Shown: positions 17,477 through 27,316, numbered from the stretch's first letter. The stretch is DNA of 64,000 nucleotides from JAEULH01 sp963789785 (GCA_963789785.1 CAWBNC010000003.1:62001-126000); one strand, 5' to 3'. The notes: generated by a model not told the origin, from the sequence alone. A program made the numbers and translations.

Positions 17477-19057
17477 TTACTGCGCGCCGGCAGGCGCCGA
17501 CAGCGACTCCATCACCTGGTCGAGGCTGAAGCTCGCCGCCTTCTGGCGCGGCGGGAACTCCTTGAACGTGGATATGAAGTTGCTGACATAGGCCTGCGCT
17601 GGAACCAGCAGGAACGCATGGTCGAGCAGCCAGTCGTAGTAGGTGTTGGAGGTAATCTGGGCCTTCTCGTAGGGATCGCGACGCAAATTTTCTATCAACG
17701 GGACGCGCAGCGCCACAAACGGGTCCATCCACACCCGGAACGTACCCGGCGTCTTCTGCTCCATGAACAGCAGCTTCCAGTCTTTGTAGCGCAATGCGGT
17801 CAGATCTCCGTCGTCGGAGAAATAGAAGATCTCTTTCCGGGGATCCTGATCGGTCTGCCCGGTAAGGAGCGGCAACGAGTTGTAGCCGTCGAGATGGACC
17901 TTGTAGCTCTTACCGGCCAGTTTCGTGCCTTTAAGCAGATCCTCCTTCAGGTTTGGATCGCCCGCTGCGGCGGCGAAGGTCGGCGCCCAGTCCATGTGGT
18001 GCATGATCTGGTTGGAGACCGCGCCGGTGGCGATATGGCCCGGCCAGCGAACCATTGCGGGCACGCGCCAGCCGCCTTCCCAGTTGGTGTTTTTCTCGCT
18101 GCGGAATGGCGTCGTTGCCGCGTCGGGCCAGGTGTTGGCGTGCGGACCGTTGTCGGTCGAGTAGAACACGATCGTATTGTCGCCGATGCCGAGATCGTCG
18201 ACAGCCTGCAGAAGCTTGCCGACGTGCATATCATGCTCGACCATGCCGTCCGAATACTCGTCCTGACCGGAGATGCCGCGCAGCTCCGGCTTGACGTGAG
18301 TCCGGAAATGCATCCGGGTGCCATTCCACCAGACGAAGAACGGCTTGTCGGCTGCCACCTGCTCCTTGATGAAACCGACCGCCCGGTCCGAGGTTTCATC
18401 GTCGATCGTTTCCATCCGTTTTTTGGTCAACGCGCCGGTGTCCTCGATCCGCTGCGTGCCGTCGGGCTTGGCCCAGGTGTGCAGCACGCCGCGCGGTCCG
18501 AATTTTTTCCGGAACTCCGGATCCTTCGGGTAATCCTCGTTCTCGGGCTCCTCCTCGGCGTTGAGGTGGTAGAGGTTGCCGAAGAACTCGTCGAACCCGT
18601 GGACGGTGGGCAGGAACTCGTCCTTGTCGCCAAGATGGTTCTTGCCGAACTGGCCCGTTGCGTAGCCCTGCTGCTTGAGCATGGTGGCAATGGTCGGATC
18701 GTCGGCGCGCAAACCGATGTCGGCCCCCGGCAGCCCGACCTTGGACAGCCCGGTCCGGAACACGCTCTGGCCGGTGATGAACGAGGCCCGCCCGGCGGTG
18801 CAGCTCTGCTCGCCGTAGTAATCGGTGAAGATCATGCCCTCGTTGGCGATCCGGTCGATGTTCGGCGTTCGGTAGCCCATCAGCCCCATGCTGTAGGCGC
18901 TGACGTTCGATTGGCCGATGTCATCGCCCCAGATTACAAGGATGTTGGGCTTCTTCTCCTGTGCGGACGCCACCCCCGTAATCAGGAGCAAGCCGAATGC
19001 CAGTCCCGCGGCGAAGATCCCCGCAGGCAGTCGGCATTTCATCACGAAATCCGTCAT
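17477..19057 (-). CDS. Arylsulfatase (type I, formylglycine-dependent), secreted
   Basis: A 526-residue sulfatase that would cleave sulfate esters in the periplasm. A signal peptide spans about residues 1-32 (IFAAGLAFGLLLITGVASAQ). The metal site NILVIWGDDIGQSN includes Asp45 and Asp46. The motif SCTAGRASFITG carries Cys86, the residue converted to formylglycine, followed by the expected Arg. GQFGKNHLGD and YSTDNGPH lie later. The start at 19057 has GGAGAGG upstream; the frame before it is not coding. No formylglycine-generating enzyme is in the window. The HAD remnant lies downstream. Confidence 0.92.
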   Translation of the reverse strand: MTDFVMKCRLPAGIFAAGLAFGLLLITGVASAQEKKPNILVIWGDDIGQSNVSAYSMGLMGYRTPNIDRIANEGMIFTDYYGEQSCTAGRASFITGQSVFRTGLSKVGLPGADIGLRADDPTIATMLKQQGYATGQFGKNHLGDKDEFLPTVHGFDEFFGNLYHLNAEEEPENEDYPKDPEFRKKFGPRGVLHTWAKPDGTQRIEDTGALTKKRMETIDDETSDRAVGFIKEQVAADKPFFVWWNGTRMHFRTHVKPELRGISGQDEYSDGMVEHDMHVGKLLQAVDDLGIGDNTIVFYSTDNGPHANTWPDAATTPFRSEKNTNWEGGWRVPAMVRWPGHIATGAVSNQIMHHMDWAPTFAAAAGDPNLKEDLLKGTKLAGKSYKVHLDGYNSLPLLTGQTDQDPRKEIFYFSDDGDLTALRYKDWKLLFMEQKTPGTFRVWMDPFVALRVPLIENLRRDPYEKAQITSNTYYDWLLDHAFLLVPAQAYVSNFISTFKEFPPRQKAASFSLDQVMESLSAPAGAQ

Positions 19058-19180
19058 GACCTCTCCATCCCGATTATTTCTTCCGAGTGTCGGCGTTGAA
19101 TGGTTGGCTGTAAGCTGAAATCGGCGGTTGCGCTTGAGAATGTTACGCAATTCAAGCTCCCGAACAATAGAAAGTTTGTC

Positions 19181-19378
19181 ATGCGCTTCGACTAGTCGGA
19201 CCGCGAGTGGGCTGTGATCGAGCCGGAGCTGCCGCCGACGCGCCAGGGCGGCACCGGCGGCGCCCACTCGGTTCTCAACGACAGCCTATCATTTCGCCGA
19301 AGGCAAACGCCGTCGATCCGCCACCTGCGACGTCGAGCTCTACAAGGACCGCAACTGGATCGAGCGCGCCTTCGGCCG
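19181..19378 (+). pseudogene. IS5-type transposase remnant, internally deleted
   Basis: The start reads like an IS5-family transposase (MRFD, stop, SDREWAVIEPELPPTR), with an in-frame TAG at codon 5. About 100 bases later a different frame carries the family end (ELYKDRNWIERAFGR). The whole catalytic middle is missing. I see no clear terminal inverted repeats. This is an old, deleted insertion sequence. Confidence 0.65.
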
Positions 19379-19381
19379 CCC

Positions 19382-19564
19382 TACGACGCGATCGTGGGGA
19401 TTGCGCTGGGATCGACCGCAACGACCATGGCGGTCATGACTGCGGTGTGCAGCAAGTACGGTCGCGCGCATGGTCCGTTTGTCATTGTCCCCCTCGCTTG
19501 CGGGATCTTTATCGATATCATCAATTCCGCTTTGATCGCCTTGTGCGCTTCTCTCATCTCGTAG
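19382..19564 (+). pseudogene. gltS: Truncated C-terminus of a GltS-type sodium/glutamate symporter
   Basis: About 60 codons running to a TAG stop read YDAIVGIALGSTATT, then AVCSKYGRAHGPFVIVPL and GIFIDIINSALI. The end of GltS has the pattern GLGATPTAxANM, YGxxxxAFLIVPLV, FFIDIxNA, so the match is good. The rest of the gene is absent. The piece begins directly at the end of the IS5 remnant, which suggests an insertion-linked deletion removed the front of gltS. Confidence 0.6.
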
Positions 19565-19571
19565 GAAAACA

Positions 19572-20072
19572 GTGGGCATGGGTGCATTCCGTCGGTCGAG
19601 AGGGGTGGGAATCGGCCTCGCTTGCCTGTTGGCAGTGACAGGTTGCGCTGGGACCGACGGAGCGACGAGTGAAGTGGCTGGCTTTGCTGCTGGCAGCGCG
19701 GCCGGACTGCTGACGGCCAACCCGTTTGTCGCGGTCGCTACCGGCATGGCCGTGCGATTCGGTACCAGCGAGGCCGAGGCCTACCTTGAGCGGCGTCGGC
19801 AGGCAGAGATCCACGAAGCAATCGCCAGAGCGGCCGGCGGAGCCGATGAGGATCAAATTATCGAATGGTCGGCCGCGCTTGCTTTCCCGCCCAGGCACTC
19901 CCACGGGCAGGTGCAAACGACGCGCAGCCTGAAGGGCCAGATCTCCTGCCGAGAGGTCCTTTATAACGTCAAGAGCGGCGGGGAAACGAGCTACTATGTC
20001 GGCGTGATCTGCCGGCATCCGGACGGCGAGTGGCGCTGGGCGGCCTCCGAACCGACGACGCAGCGCTGGTAG
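19572..20072 (+). CDS. Hypothetical lipoprotein, surface-antigen-like C-terminus
   Basis: A protein of about 165 residues with a lipoprotein signal: a basic N-terminus, a hydrophobic stretch and the lipobox LAVTGC near residue 26. A Gly/Ala-rich segment follows. The end (SCREVLYNVKSGG, then GVICRHPDGEWRW) resembles the C-terminal domain of 17-kDa surface antigen-like proteins, which is inference from pattern. Either GTG 19572 or ATG 19578 could be the start; AGGAAA precedes both. No function can be assigned. Confidence 0.65.
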   Translation: MGMGAFRRSRGVGIGLACLLAVTGCAGTDGATSEVAGFAAGSAAGLLTANPFVAVATGMAVRFGTSEAEAYLERRRQAEIHEAIARAAGGADEDQIIEWSAALAFPPRHSHGQVQTTRSLKGQISCREVLYNVKSGGETSYYVGVICRHPDGEWRWAASEPTTQRW

Positions 20073-20201
20073 ATCGGCCGCAGTCTCATCGACAAGTGAC
20101 ATTTGCACTGGCGCCATCGCTGTGCTACCGGATTAGCGAGGAAAAGATCGCGTATATGTTGGGTCAAGACGTAAAAAAGTGGCCCCGCTAGGGACAGGCG
20201 G

Positions 20202-20831
20202 ATGCGCATTCTGGATCTAGATAAAATACGGGAAGGTCGCTTAGGTCACGATCCATGCGAGTACATGGTTGTCCCGTGCTTTGTCCGCCCCGAGATGCTG
20301 CCCGCGATCAATCACGATTATCCCGACATAGACGCGCCCGGGAACTTCCCGCCGGAAACGCTCAGGTATGGACCGACGTTCGCCGAGATGCTTGAGGAAC
20401 TGCGCAGTGAGGACCTGAAAAGCGTGATCGCCGAGAAATTCGCCATGGATCTCGACGCGTTTCCAGTGCAGCTGACCGTGCGCAAATACTGCGAGGCCTC
20501 GAACGGCAACGTGCACAATGACTCCAAGCTTAAAGTCATTACAGCGCTGATCTACTGCGATCAGACCTGGACGGCTGAGGGTGGCCGTCTTCGCCTTGTT
20601 CGCAATCCCGAGAACATCGAGGATTTCGGCGCTGAAATCGAGCCATCCGGCGGGACGCTACTAATATTCAAGCGATCCGAGCGGTCATATCATGGGTTCA
20701 AGGCCTATGCCGGAGAGCGGCGATCGCTGCAGATGTACTATGTTCGCCCCAAGCGGGCCGCGCCGACGGAGAATAAGCGGCTCAGCTTGAAAAAGCGGTT
20801 GAAGCGCGCGCTGAAGGTGCGCCAGCGCTGA
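20202..20831 (+). CDS. 2-oxoglutarate/Fe(II)-dependent oxygenase
   Basis: The 209-residue protein carries the facial triad of this fold: VHNDS (His105, Asp107) and YHGF (His164), with the 2-oxoglutarate-binding Arg in GERRSL (Arg174). Between them is EGGRLRL, the usual GGxL strand. Such proteins resemble prolyl-4-hydroxylase-type enzymes and hydroxylate a protein or small molecule. A basic tail ends it. A GGACAGGCGG site precedes the ATG. The neighbours give no hint of the substrate. Confidence 0.78.
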   Translation: MRILDLDKIREGRLGHDPCEYMVVPCFVRPEMLPAINHDYPDIDAPGNFPPETLRYGPTFAEMLEELRSEDLKSVIAEKFAMDLDAFPVQLTVRKYCEASNGNVHNDSKLKVITALIYCDQTWTAEGGRLRLVRNPENIEDFGAEIEPSGGTLLIFKRSERSYHGFKAYAGERRSLQMYYVRPKRAAPTENKRLSLKKRLKRALKVRQR

Positions 20832-20897
20832 CTGCGCCCGTCACGCTGGCGACGAAACACTGCTTCAACCGCGGACGCATCTGACGGAGCCCGAGGT

Positions 20898-21872
20898 ATG
20901 ATCACGGCGTACAGCCGCACGAACGGCGTTATCTCGGCCGGGCCGCTTCCCTCGACGACCCCTCCCCCGTCGGGCATGGTCTGGATTGACGTCCTCGAGC
21001 CGTCTCCCGACGAGAAAGCGCATGTCGGAACGGTTACGGGGATTGCCATCCCGACGCCGGAGCAGATGCACGAGATCGAGCCGTCAAGCCGTCTTTACGA
21101 AGCGGATGGCGCATTGTTCATGACAGCCAGCGTGCTCCATCGCTCCGATAGCGAGGAGGCGGAAACGCGAGCGATGACCTTTGTGATTGTCGGCGGAATC
21201 ATGGTCTCGATCCGCTACTCGACCCCGCACTCGTTTGAGACGTTCCGCGCCCGCGTTCTTCAGCAACCTTCGCTCATCGAAAGCGCCGAATCGACCTTGG
21301 TCGGTCTGCTCGACGCCATGATCGATCGCATCGCCGATGCGTTGGAGATCGTCGACGCAAACGTGAACACGATGGCCAAATCGATCCTGTCGCTCGGCAT
21401 GAGCGGGGTCCGAGCATCCAAGGATCACAAGGACGAACTCCGCCGGATCGGCCAGAATCAGGTGCGCTGCTCCAAGGCCGATGAAAGTCTTATCAGCTTG
21501 GCCCGCGTTCTCACTTTCTTCGACACCCACATGCGCCAGAGTAGCGCCAAGCAGATCCGGCTTCGGATCAAGAGTTTGCAGCGCGACGTCCAGTCTCTGT
21601 CCGGATATGCGTCGCGGCTCTCGGAGCGGCTTGAGTTCCTTCTCGAAGCGACGCTCGGCGCGATTAATATCGAACAAACGAACATCATCAAGTTGTTTTC
21701 TGTAGTTGCTGTAGTATTCATGCCGCCGACGCTCATCGCGAGCATCTATGGGATGAATTTCGACAGAATGCCCGAGCTGCACTGGCCATGGGGCTACCCG
21801 CTGGCACTGGCGATGATGGTCGTCTCGGCGATCTTTCCCTACGCCCTGTTCAAGTACCGAGGCTGGCTGTAG
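20898..21872 (+). CDS. corA: CorA-family magnesium/divalent cation transporter
   Basis: The 324-residue protein has the CorA layout: a large cytoplasmic N-terminal domain, a long helical stalk around residues 140-255 and two C-terminal membrane spans. The selectivity motif is YGMNF in the loop between the spans (IASIYGMNFDRMPEL). CorA pentamers import Mg2+ and sometimes Co2+ or Ni2+. GAGGT precedes the ATG. The gene converges on the cyclic-nucleotide-binding gene with only 33 bases between them. Confidence 0.9.
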   Translation: MITAYSRTNGVISAGPLPSTTPPPSGMVWIDVLEPSPDEKAHVGTVTGIAIPTPEQMHEIEPSSRLYEADGALFMTASVLHRSDSEEAETRAMTFVIVGGIMVSIRYSTPHSFETFRARVLQQPSLIESAESTLVGLLDAMIDRIADALEIVDANVNTMAKSILSLGMSGVRASKDHKDELRRIGQNQVRCSKADESLISLARVLTFFDTHMRQSSAKQIRLRIKSLQRDVQSLSGYASRLSERLEFLLEATLGAINIEQTNIIKLFSVVAVVFMPPTLIASIYGMNFDRMPELHWPWGYPLALAMMVVSAIFPYALFKYRGWL

Positions 21873-21905
21873 GGGGAGACCGCGCCACCGCTCAACTGCA
21901 GCGAG

Positions 21906-22388
21906 CTAACAACTCCCGCTTTTGCCGGCCGCGCCCGGACCGCCGACCTCGGAACGCTCAACGCTTTCCGTCATTCGCGCAAGCTTGTTGCTCAGGATAC
22001 GCATGACGTTGAGAGCGACATCGGGGTTCTCGCTAACGATTCGCAAGAAGACCTCGGCATCGATCTTCAGCACCTTGAGCTTGCCCACGGCACGGACCGT
22101 TGCCGTTCGCGGGTGGTTAAGGAAAGCTGCGAGTTCTCCAACCAGCCAGTTCTTTCCGAATATCCCGATGCGCACCTCTTGCTGGTCTACGTTGACAAGG
22201 ATCTCGGCCTCGCCGGTCTCGATGATGTAGACGGCATCGGCGGCATCGCCGGCGTGTATGAGAACCTCACCGTCAGCTAAAGTCACCGTAGCGCTGGCGA
22301 ACGCGAGCAGCTTGAGCTTGCCGGGATCCAGGCCTCCGAAGAGCGGGACCGCGCGCAACAGCGCTACAACATCCGAATACTGCGCCAT
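21906..22388 (-). CDS. Cyclic-nucleotide-binding domain protein (Crp-like sensor without DNA-binding domain)
   Basis: The 160-residue protein is one cyclic-nucleotide-binding domain with LFGGLDPGKLKLLAF, GEVLIHAGDAADAVYII and the phosphate cassette GELAAFLNHPRTATVRA. The cassette's Glu and Arg are both present, so cAMP or cGMP binding is plausible. There is no helix-turn-helix after it. GGAGGAG before ATG 22388 favours this start, though an ATG at 22430 overlaps the ABC gene's stop codon (TGATG). It follows the odd ABC exporter and may regulate it. Confidence 0.82.
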   Translation of the reverse strand: MAQYSDVVALLRAVPLFGGLDPGKLKLLAFASATVTLADGEVLIHAGDAADAVYIIETGEAEILVNVDQQEVRIGIFGKNWLVGELAAFLNHPRTATVRAVGKLKVLKIDAEVFLRIVSENPDVALNVMRILSNKLARMTESVERSEVGGPGAAGKSGSC

Positions 22389-22429
22389 GGTTCTCCTCCC
22401 ACCTCGCGTCGCCGTCGCCTGATCCGCCA

Positions 22430-25127
22430 TCAACCTCCGGCCGGAGACGACGCGATACTGCCGTTCAGCACAGCGCCCGGAATGCCCTGTGCGACCACGC
22501 GACCATTCTCCATCACGATCACGCGGTCAAAGCCGGCGGCGTCGGCGATCTCCGGCAAGACCCACAGCAGGGCCCGTCCGTCGCATGGGGCAAGCAGCGC
22601 TTCGCGAATCGCAGCCCGCCCTGTCGGATCGAGCACCGCCGTTGCCTGGTCGATGATCATCAGATCCGGACGCTTCAACAGGGCCCGCGCGATCGCCAAC
22701 TTTTGCCGCTGCGCTGTTGACATTCGGCCGCCGCCAATCCCGATCTCGAAGTTGAGGCCAAGGTCAATCAAGGTCGGGCGCAGCCCGAGGGAGTCGACAA
22801 CGTCGACAACAAGGGCAGTGATGCGCTCGTGCGCGCGCGGGCGATCGAGGTCGGGCTTCCCGAACAGGATATTATCCAGCACCGACGCGGGCGGGTTGTA
22901 TTGGTCAGAGATGAAGAAAGCCACCGCATCCCGATACCCCTCCGGCAACCCGGCCGCGAACGCGTGCCGGGCTTCGAGGAGCTTCGCCTGCGCTTCGGCA
23001 TCCAGCAGACCCAGACGATGGCGCTCGGGGATCAGCTTGAACGGCAGGGCCATGAAAAGCGATCGGTCATCCTCGCTCAGCGCCTTCGCCTCAGTGGCAT
23101 CCGCACGGCGAAGAGCGGCCTCGTACGCAGGCAGATCATCAGCGCTGATGAAGCTGAAGCGCTGGAAAAAATCATGATCGGATGACACTTCCAGGAACAG
23201 TTCGGTCATTATCCGAGCGGTTTTTATGCCGACGCTGAGAAACCGCTCCTTGATCCCCACCGTGTCGAGGACGCTCAGCATGTAGTCGTTTTCGGCGATG
23301 TGGGCGAGGCTGAACGCGGAGCCGACTGGCGTACCAAAAAGAATGTTTTCGGCCACGGACATGTGACCGTTGTACACATCGCGGTCGAATGGCACGACCA
23401 ACCCCTTTATTTCCGGCTCAGCAAGCTTGCTGCGGAGCACAGCCCGCGCTTCGAGCACCCGCTGCGCCAACCCCGGGCAATCAAGATCTGACACTGAGCC
23501 CTGCAGGCCCAGGCTGAGAACGTCGCGTTCCATGGCGGCGGTGGCGAGCGCGGCGGCGATCGTCGCGCTTACACTGTCGGGGCCGGCGACGGCGAGCGCG
23601 CCGACGTCGATCCACCCGCCGGCGACGTCGCTAGCCGTATTGCCGGCAGCGAGGGCCTCAGCGACATACTTGTCCCGCTCCGCCTGCTCCTCGTCGTCCG
23701 CCGGCGCCGGCTCCACCTGTCGGTGCTTTAGCCCGTAAAGTAGGTTGTCGCGGATGCTGCCGCTGAACAGGGCGACGCTCTGGCCGACGTATCCAATGCG
23801 TTGGCCGGTCATCGCCTGGGACAGCGCCGCGAGGCTACTTTCACCAAAGCGGATACTGCCGCCGGTCGGCGAAACAAGCCGCGCTACGAGCTTGGCGACG
23901 ATGTCGGCGCCGGAGCCGGCGGTACCGACCAGCGCCACTCTCTCATCAAGATTGAACTGAAAGCTGACCCCATCGAGCGTTTTGATTCCGCCCTCTTCCT
24001 CGAGAACAAGATTGCTGCAGACCACCGGTCCGGACAAATGCGGGATATCTCCCTGCTGAGGCTCCTGTAACTCCGGGGCAAGCATTCCTCCGGGGTGGAA
24101 CTGCTCGACGATTTGATCGTACTTGACCTTAGTATCTTCCTTTTGCTGGTACCATGAAAGCAGCTCTTTCCATGGGTCCGACATGTCCTTGTAGGCGGCG
24201 AGCACTGCTACTAGAGCGCCAATCGTTAGCGTACCATTGATAACGAGGTAGCCGCCGAAGAAATAGAAGAAGAAAGGGGTAAGCTGGCCGAGGAACGTGT
24301 TCAGGAACTTTATGAAGAACTTCTTGCGATAGATGTCATAGCGAAGCCAGTAAATAATCCCCAGCCAGCGGGCAATGTCGGCCCGTTCCCATTCAGCGGT
24401 TCCGTTAGCGTGAACCTCTTCTACACCCGCTACGATCTCGCCGATGCGCTCCGAAAGCTTCCGGACGGTGCGGACCCGTTGCTTGGACAGAGCGTTAACC
24501 TGCCGCTGCAGCTTTGGGATGAGGTACATCTGCAGCGGGTAGAGGGCAATGGCCGCGACGCCGAGGATCGGATCCTGGACCAACATGAAAGCAATGCTCG
24601 TGATCAGGGTGCGCCCCTCGAAGGCGGGGACGGCGAGCGAGTCGCCGACGAACCCGCCAACAGGCTCGACTTCGGCGGTGATCATTGCGATTAACTCACC
24701 CTGCGATGCCCGGCGAAAGTGCGGAATAGGAAAGCGCAGGACCCGTGTAAACATCTGGTACCGTAGCCGGCGGAGCATGCGCTCGCTGACCTCGGCCCTT
24801 GAAAACATTGATGTAGTACTTGAAGCTGCCGTTGATGACGACCAGGCCGAGGAATGCGAATGACAGTGCGGCCAGGTACTGGATCTGGCCAAGCTCGAAT
24901 CCCCAGTACGTCTTCGGAAAATCCTGCGAACCGATGGCCTTGTTGATGATCAGCTTTGGCAGCTCTAGGGAGAGGTAGAGCGTCGGAAAAGAGAGCGCCG
25001 TCAGCACCAGCAGCCAGACCTGTTGGCGCCAGCTATAGCGGAAAATGAATTTGAAGAGCGTCGGCTCCATTGCTCCATCCCCGGCTGCGGAAGCGCCGGA
25101 AGGACTCGCCGGGACTGTCTTCATCAT
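22430..25127 (-). CDS. ABC exporter, membrane domain fused to a degenerate, enlarged ATPase domain (one apparent +1 frameshift)
   Basis: Read across one extra base at 24796-24798 (CCC), this gives about 898 residues: an exporter membrane domain, then an oversized nucleotide-binding domain. The Walker A region reads VGTAGSGADIV, with no Lys. The signature is GGRMSTAQRQ instead of LSGGQ. Walker B reads LMIIDQATAVLD, with Gln for the catalytic Glu. About 250 extra residues lie between the Q-loop and the signature, and the xNILFG segment occurs three times (RDNLLYG, AENILFG, LDNILFG). ATP hydrolysis by this domain is doubtful. The start overlaps an FkbH-like gene within a few bases. Confidence 0.8.
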
Positions 25128-25134
25128 GTCCTGG

Positions 25135-27081
25135 TCAGGCACTAGCGGGGAGCGATGACACTTGGGCAGCGCCGCTGCCAAGCCGAGCGACGTCAACGAC
25201 TTCGACAAGGTCGCATGCGAGATGTGCTGCCGGCAGGTCGAGTGCACATCCGCCGCCGGCGCACGGAAAGAACTTCAGTTCATCCAGAACCTGGCCGAGC
25301 GGCCCGTTGCGTCCAGTCGGGCAAAAGTTGATCCATAACGAAGCCGCGGCGGAACCGGGGGGTGATGTCGCCAAGTAGCGGAAGAAGGCGCGCTCGAGCC
25401 TCCGGCCCTGTACTCGGCACGACAGCATAAAGTCCTCGATGCGGATCTGCGATATGCCAATAGCGCCGGCCGACGGCGGCTGAAGGGTGAAGCGAACCAG
25501 CGCGAATCCAACGACGCCGTAATCGCCGTGGACATCGGCACAGCGCAGGACGAACTTTGCAAGCGTCGGGGCAGCGAGAAAAGCAGCGCAGGCTTCCCGT
25601 CCATGCTTCGCTCCTGAAGCGTTGAGCTGATTGGTACGTTGCACCAGTTCGACGACGCGCGCGGAATCTCCCGGCCGGCACGGCGCGACCTCGAGGCGCA
25701 TCCGGCACGAGCGCAGAAATAAGTCCTCGTCGCCGGCGAAATCCCGTTGCTCTGCCGCCCTTACCGCGGCCTCCCGATAGAGCCGGCGGCGGTCGCGAGA
25801 GACCGCACTGGCGCCGCCCCGAAGCCGTGGATGGTCCGGAAGCGCGGCCAACTCGGCGCCGTCGAAGCAGGTAACTGAAGGCAAAGCCGCGGTAACTTCG
25901 GCGCGCTCGAAGGCGCTGTCGTCGACAAAAGCAAAGGCATCGAGGCCGAGATTAAGTTCCGCGGCTATTTCGGCAATCCCCCGGCTTTTCGCCCGCCAGT
26001 CGATTCTCGACGCAATGAACATCTTGTCGAGGCCGAAGCGTCGCAGGCGCTCGCGCGCCAAGCCAGGGTCATTCTTGCTGGCAACAGCAAGGAGGATGCC
26101 GCGGCGGTCAAGCTCGTCCAGAACGCGACGCGCCCCGGGCGCAACCTCTGTCCCGCCTGCTTCGACGAGCGTTCCCTGCCACAGGGTGTTGTCGAGATCG
26201 AAGACGACGCACTTGATCGCCGGCGGCTCGACAGCAACGCATGGCGGCTTCGCCGTGGCGACCGGCGGCACCCGCCACTTGACGAAATCCAGGACGAGCA
26301 CAACAAGACGTGGCGTCGCCTCGCCTAGCGGCGCGAACGAAAGCTTGAACGGCACGCCGCAGTCGCTGATGGCTGCGAATGCCGCGCGGGCGATGATGTG
26401 GCGGCTATGACCGGGGCCGAGGTTGATGACGGCGCGAAACGGCGGGGGCGCTTGAAGCGATGCCGCCGCGTTCATGAGATCGGCAGCGACGCGCATTTCC
26501 AGTTCAACGCACACCGGCGCATGGTCCGCGTTGAACACCTCGATCAGAAACGCATCCGGTTGGAGAACCGAACGGCGACCGGGGCGTGCGGACCTCTGCC
26601 CGACCCGGCGGTGCAGCCGACGCGCCCGCCGGTCGAGATCCCGACTTGGATCGGACCAGACGTTGGGGCGACCCAAGGCGCATCCGAGCCGACCAAGCAT
26701 CCGCCGTACCGGCGTCGTCAAATCAAGCAGCCGCTCGCGCCGGATAACAGCGGCAAGCGGCTCCATCCAAGTATTGCCGTTGGCCTTCAACTTGCCCCAG
26801 CGGCGAAAGGCGATCTCGGCGCCATAGCCTCGCATCCCATCGAACCGGGTGTTGCGGAACAAGCCGAAGGCGAACCGGCGACAGCGCTCGTCCAAGCGCG
26901 GCCGATAGAGCGTGCACGTTGCATAACAGGCCGGCGCCGCACACTCCACGCAGTGCTCGCCCCAAAACAGAAACGACGCCGCGACGATATCCCCGATGGG
27001 TGGCAGCGGCGCAATCTGCGGGTACAGCTCCGCGGGCAGGTGCACGTGCGAGCGCCGGTCATAGGCGTGAAATTCGAACAT
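25135..27081 (-). CDS. FkbH-like HAD-IIIC family protein with an N-terminal cysteine cluster
   Basis: The 648-residue protein has three parts. The N-terminus holds GEHCVECAAPACYATC (Cys44, 47, 52, 56, with Cys67 nearby), spaced like a metal or Fe-S site. The middle is a HAD domain with VVFDLDNTLWQGTLVE (Asp295, Asp297), VASKND and AFVDDSAFER. The C-terminus is acetyltransferase-like, with RTNQLNASG. FkbH proteins load glyceryl groups from bisphosphoglycerate onto carrier proteins; here no carrier is seen. It heads the minus-strand arm with the ABC exporter and lies divergent from the glycosyltransferases. Confidence 0.8.
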   Translation of the reverse strand: MFEFHAYDRRSHVHLPAELYPQIAPLPPIGDIVAASFLFWGEHCVECAAPACYATCTLYRPRLDERCRRFAFGLFRNTRFDGMRGYGAEIAFRRWGKLKANGNTWMEPLAAVIRRERLLDLTTPVRRMLGRLGCALGRPNVWSDPSRDLDRRARRLHRRVGQRSARPGRRSVLQPDAFLIEVFNADHAPVCVELEMRVAADLMNAAASLQAPPPFRAVINLGPGHSRHIIARAAFAAISDCGVPFKLSFAPLGEATPRLVVLVLDFVKWRVPPVATAKPPCVAVEPPAIKCVVFDLDNTLWQGTLVEAGGTEVAPGARRVLDELDRRGILLAVASKNDPGLARERLRRFGLDKMFIASRIDWRAKSRGIAEIAAELNLGLDAFAFVDDSAFERAEVTAALPSVTCFDGAELAALPDHPRLRGGASAVSRDRRRLYREAAVRAAEQRDFAGDEDLFLRSCRMRLEVAPCRPGDSARVVELVQRTNQLNASGAKHGREACAAFLAAPTLAKFVLRCADVHGDYGVVGFALVRFTLQPPSAGAIGISQIRIEDFMLSCRVQGRRLERAFFRYLATSPPGSAAASLWINFCPTGRNGPLGQVLDELKFFPCAGGGCALDLPAAHLACDLVEVVDVARLGSGAAQVSSLPASA

Positions 27082-27316
27082 TTTCGCAATACGGCTCTGC
27101 GCCGGCGTCCGTCGCCGGCGGAACGGAGGACATACTAGCGACTGATCTTTTCGAAATCACGCGGCCTCCGCCGGGCTACCTCATTAGCGGCTTTGCCTTG
27201 AGGACCCGCGCAGGTAAAGTCCGCGCCGACAGCGACAAGCGCAACGCCCTTCGGTGTCGGCTTGACCTGCCCGAGCCCGATCCCGTCGCGCAGCAATGGC
27301 GGCCTAAGGGGGAGCG

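Noticed and set aside
20140..20200. Stretch before the oxygenase gene that looked like an insertion sequence end
   Set aside because: No matching inverted end or transposase piece nearby; resemblance is too slight.
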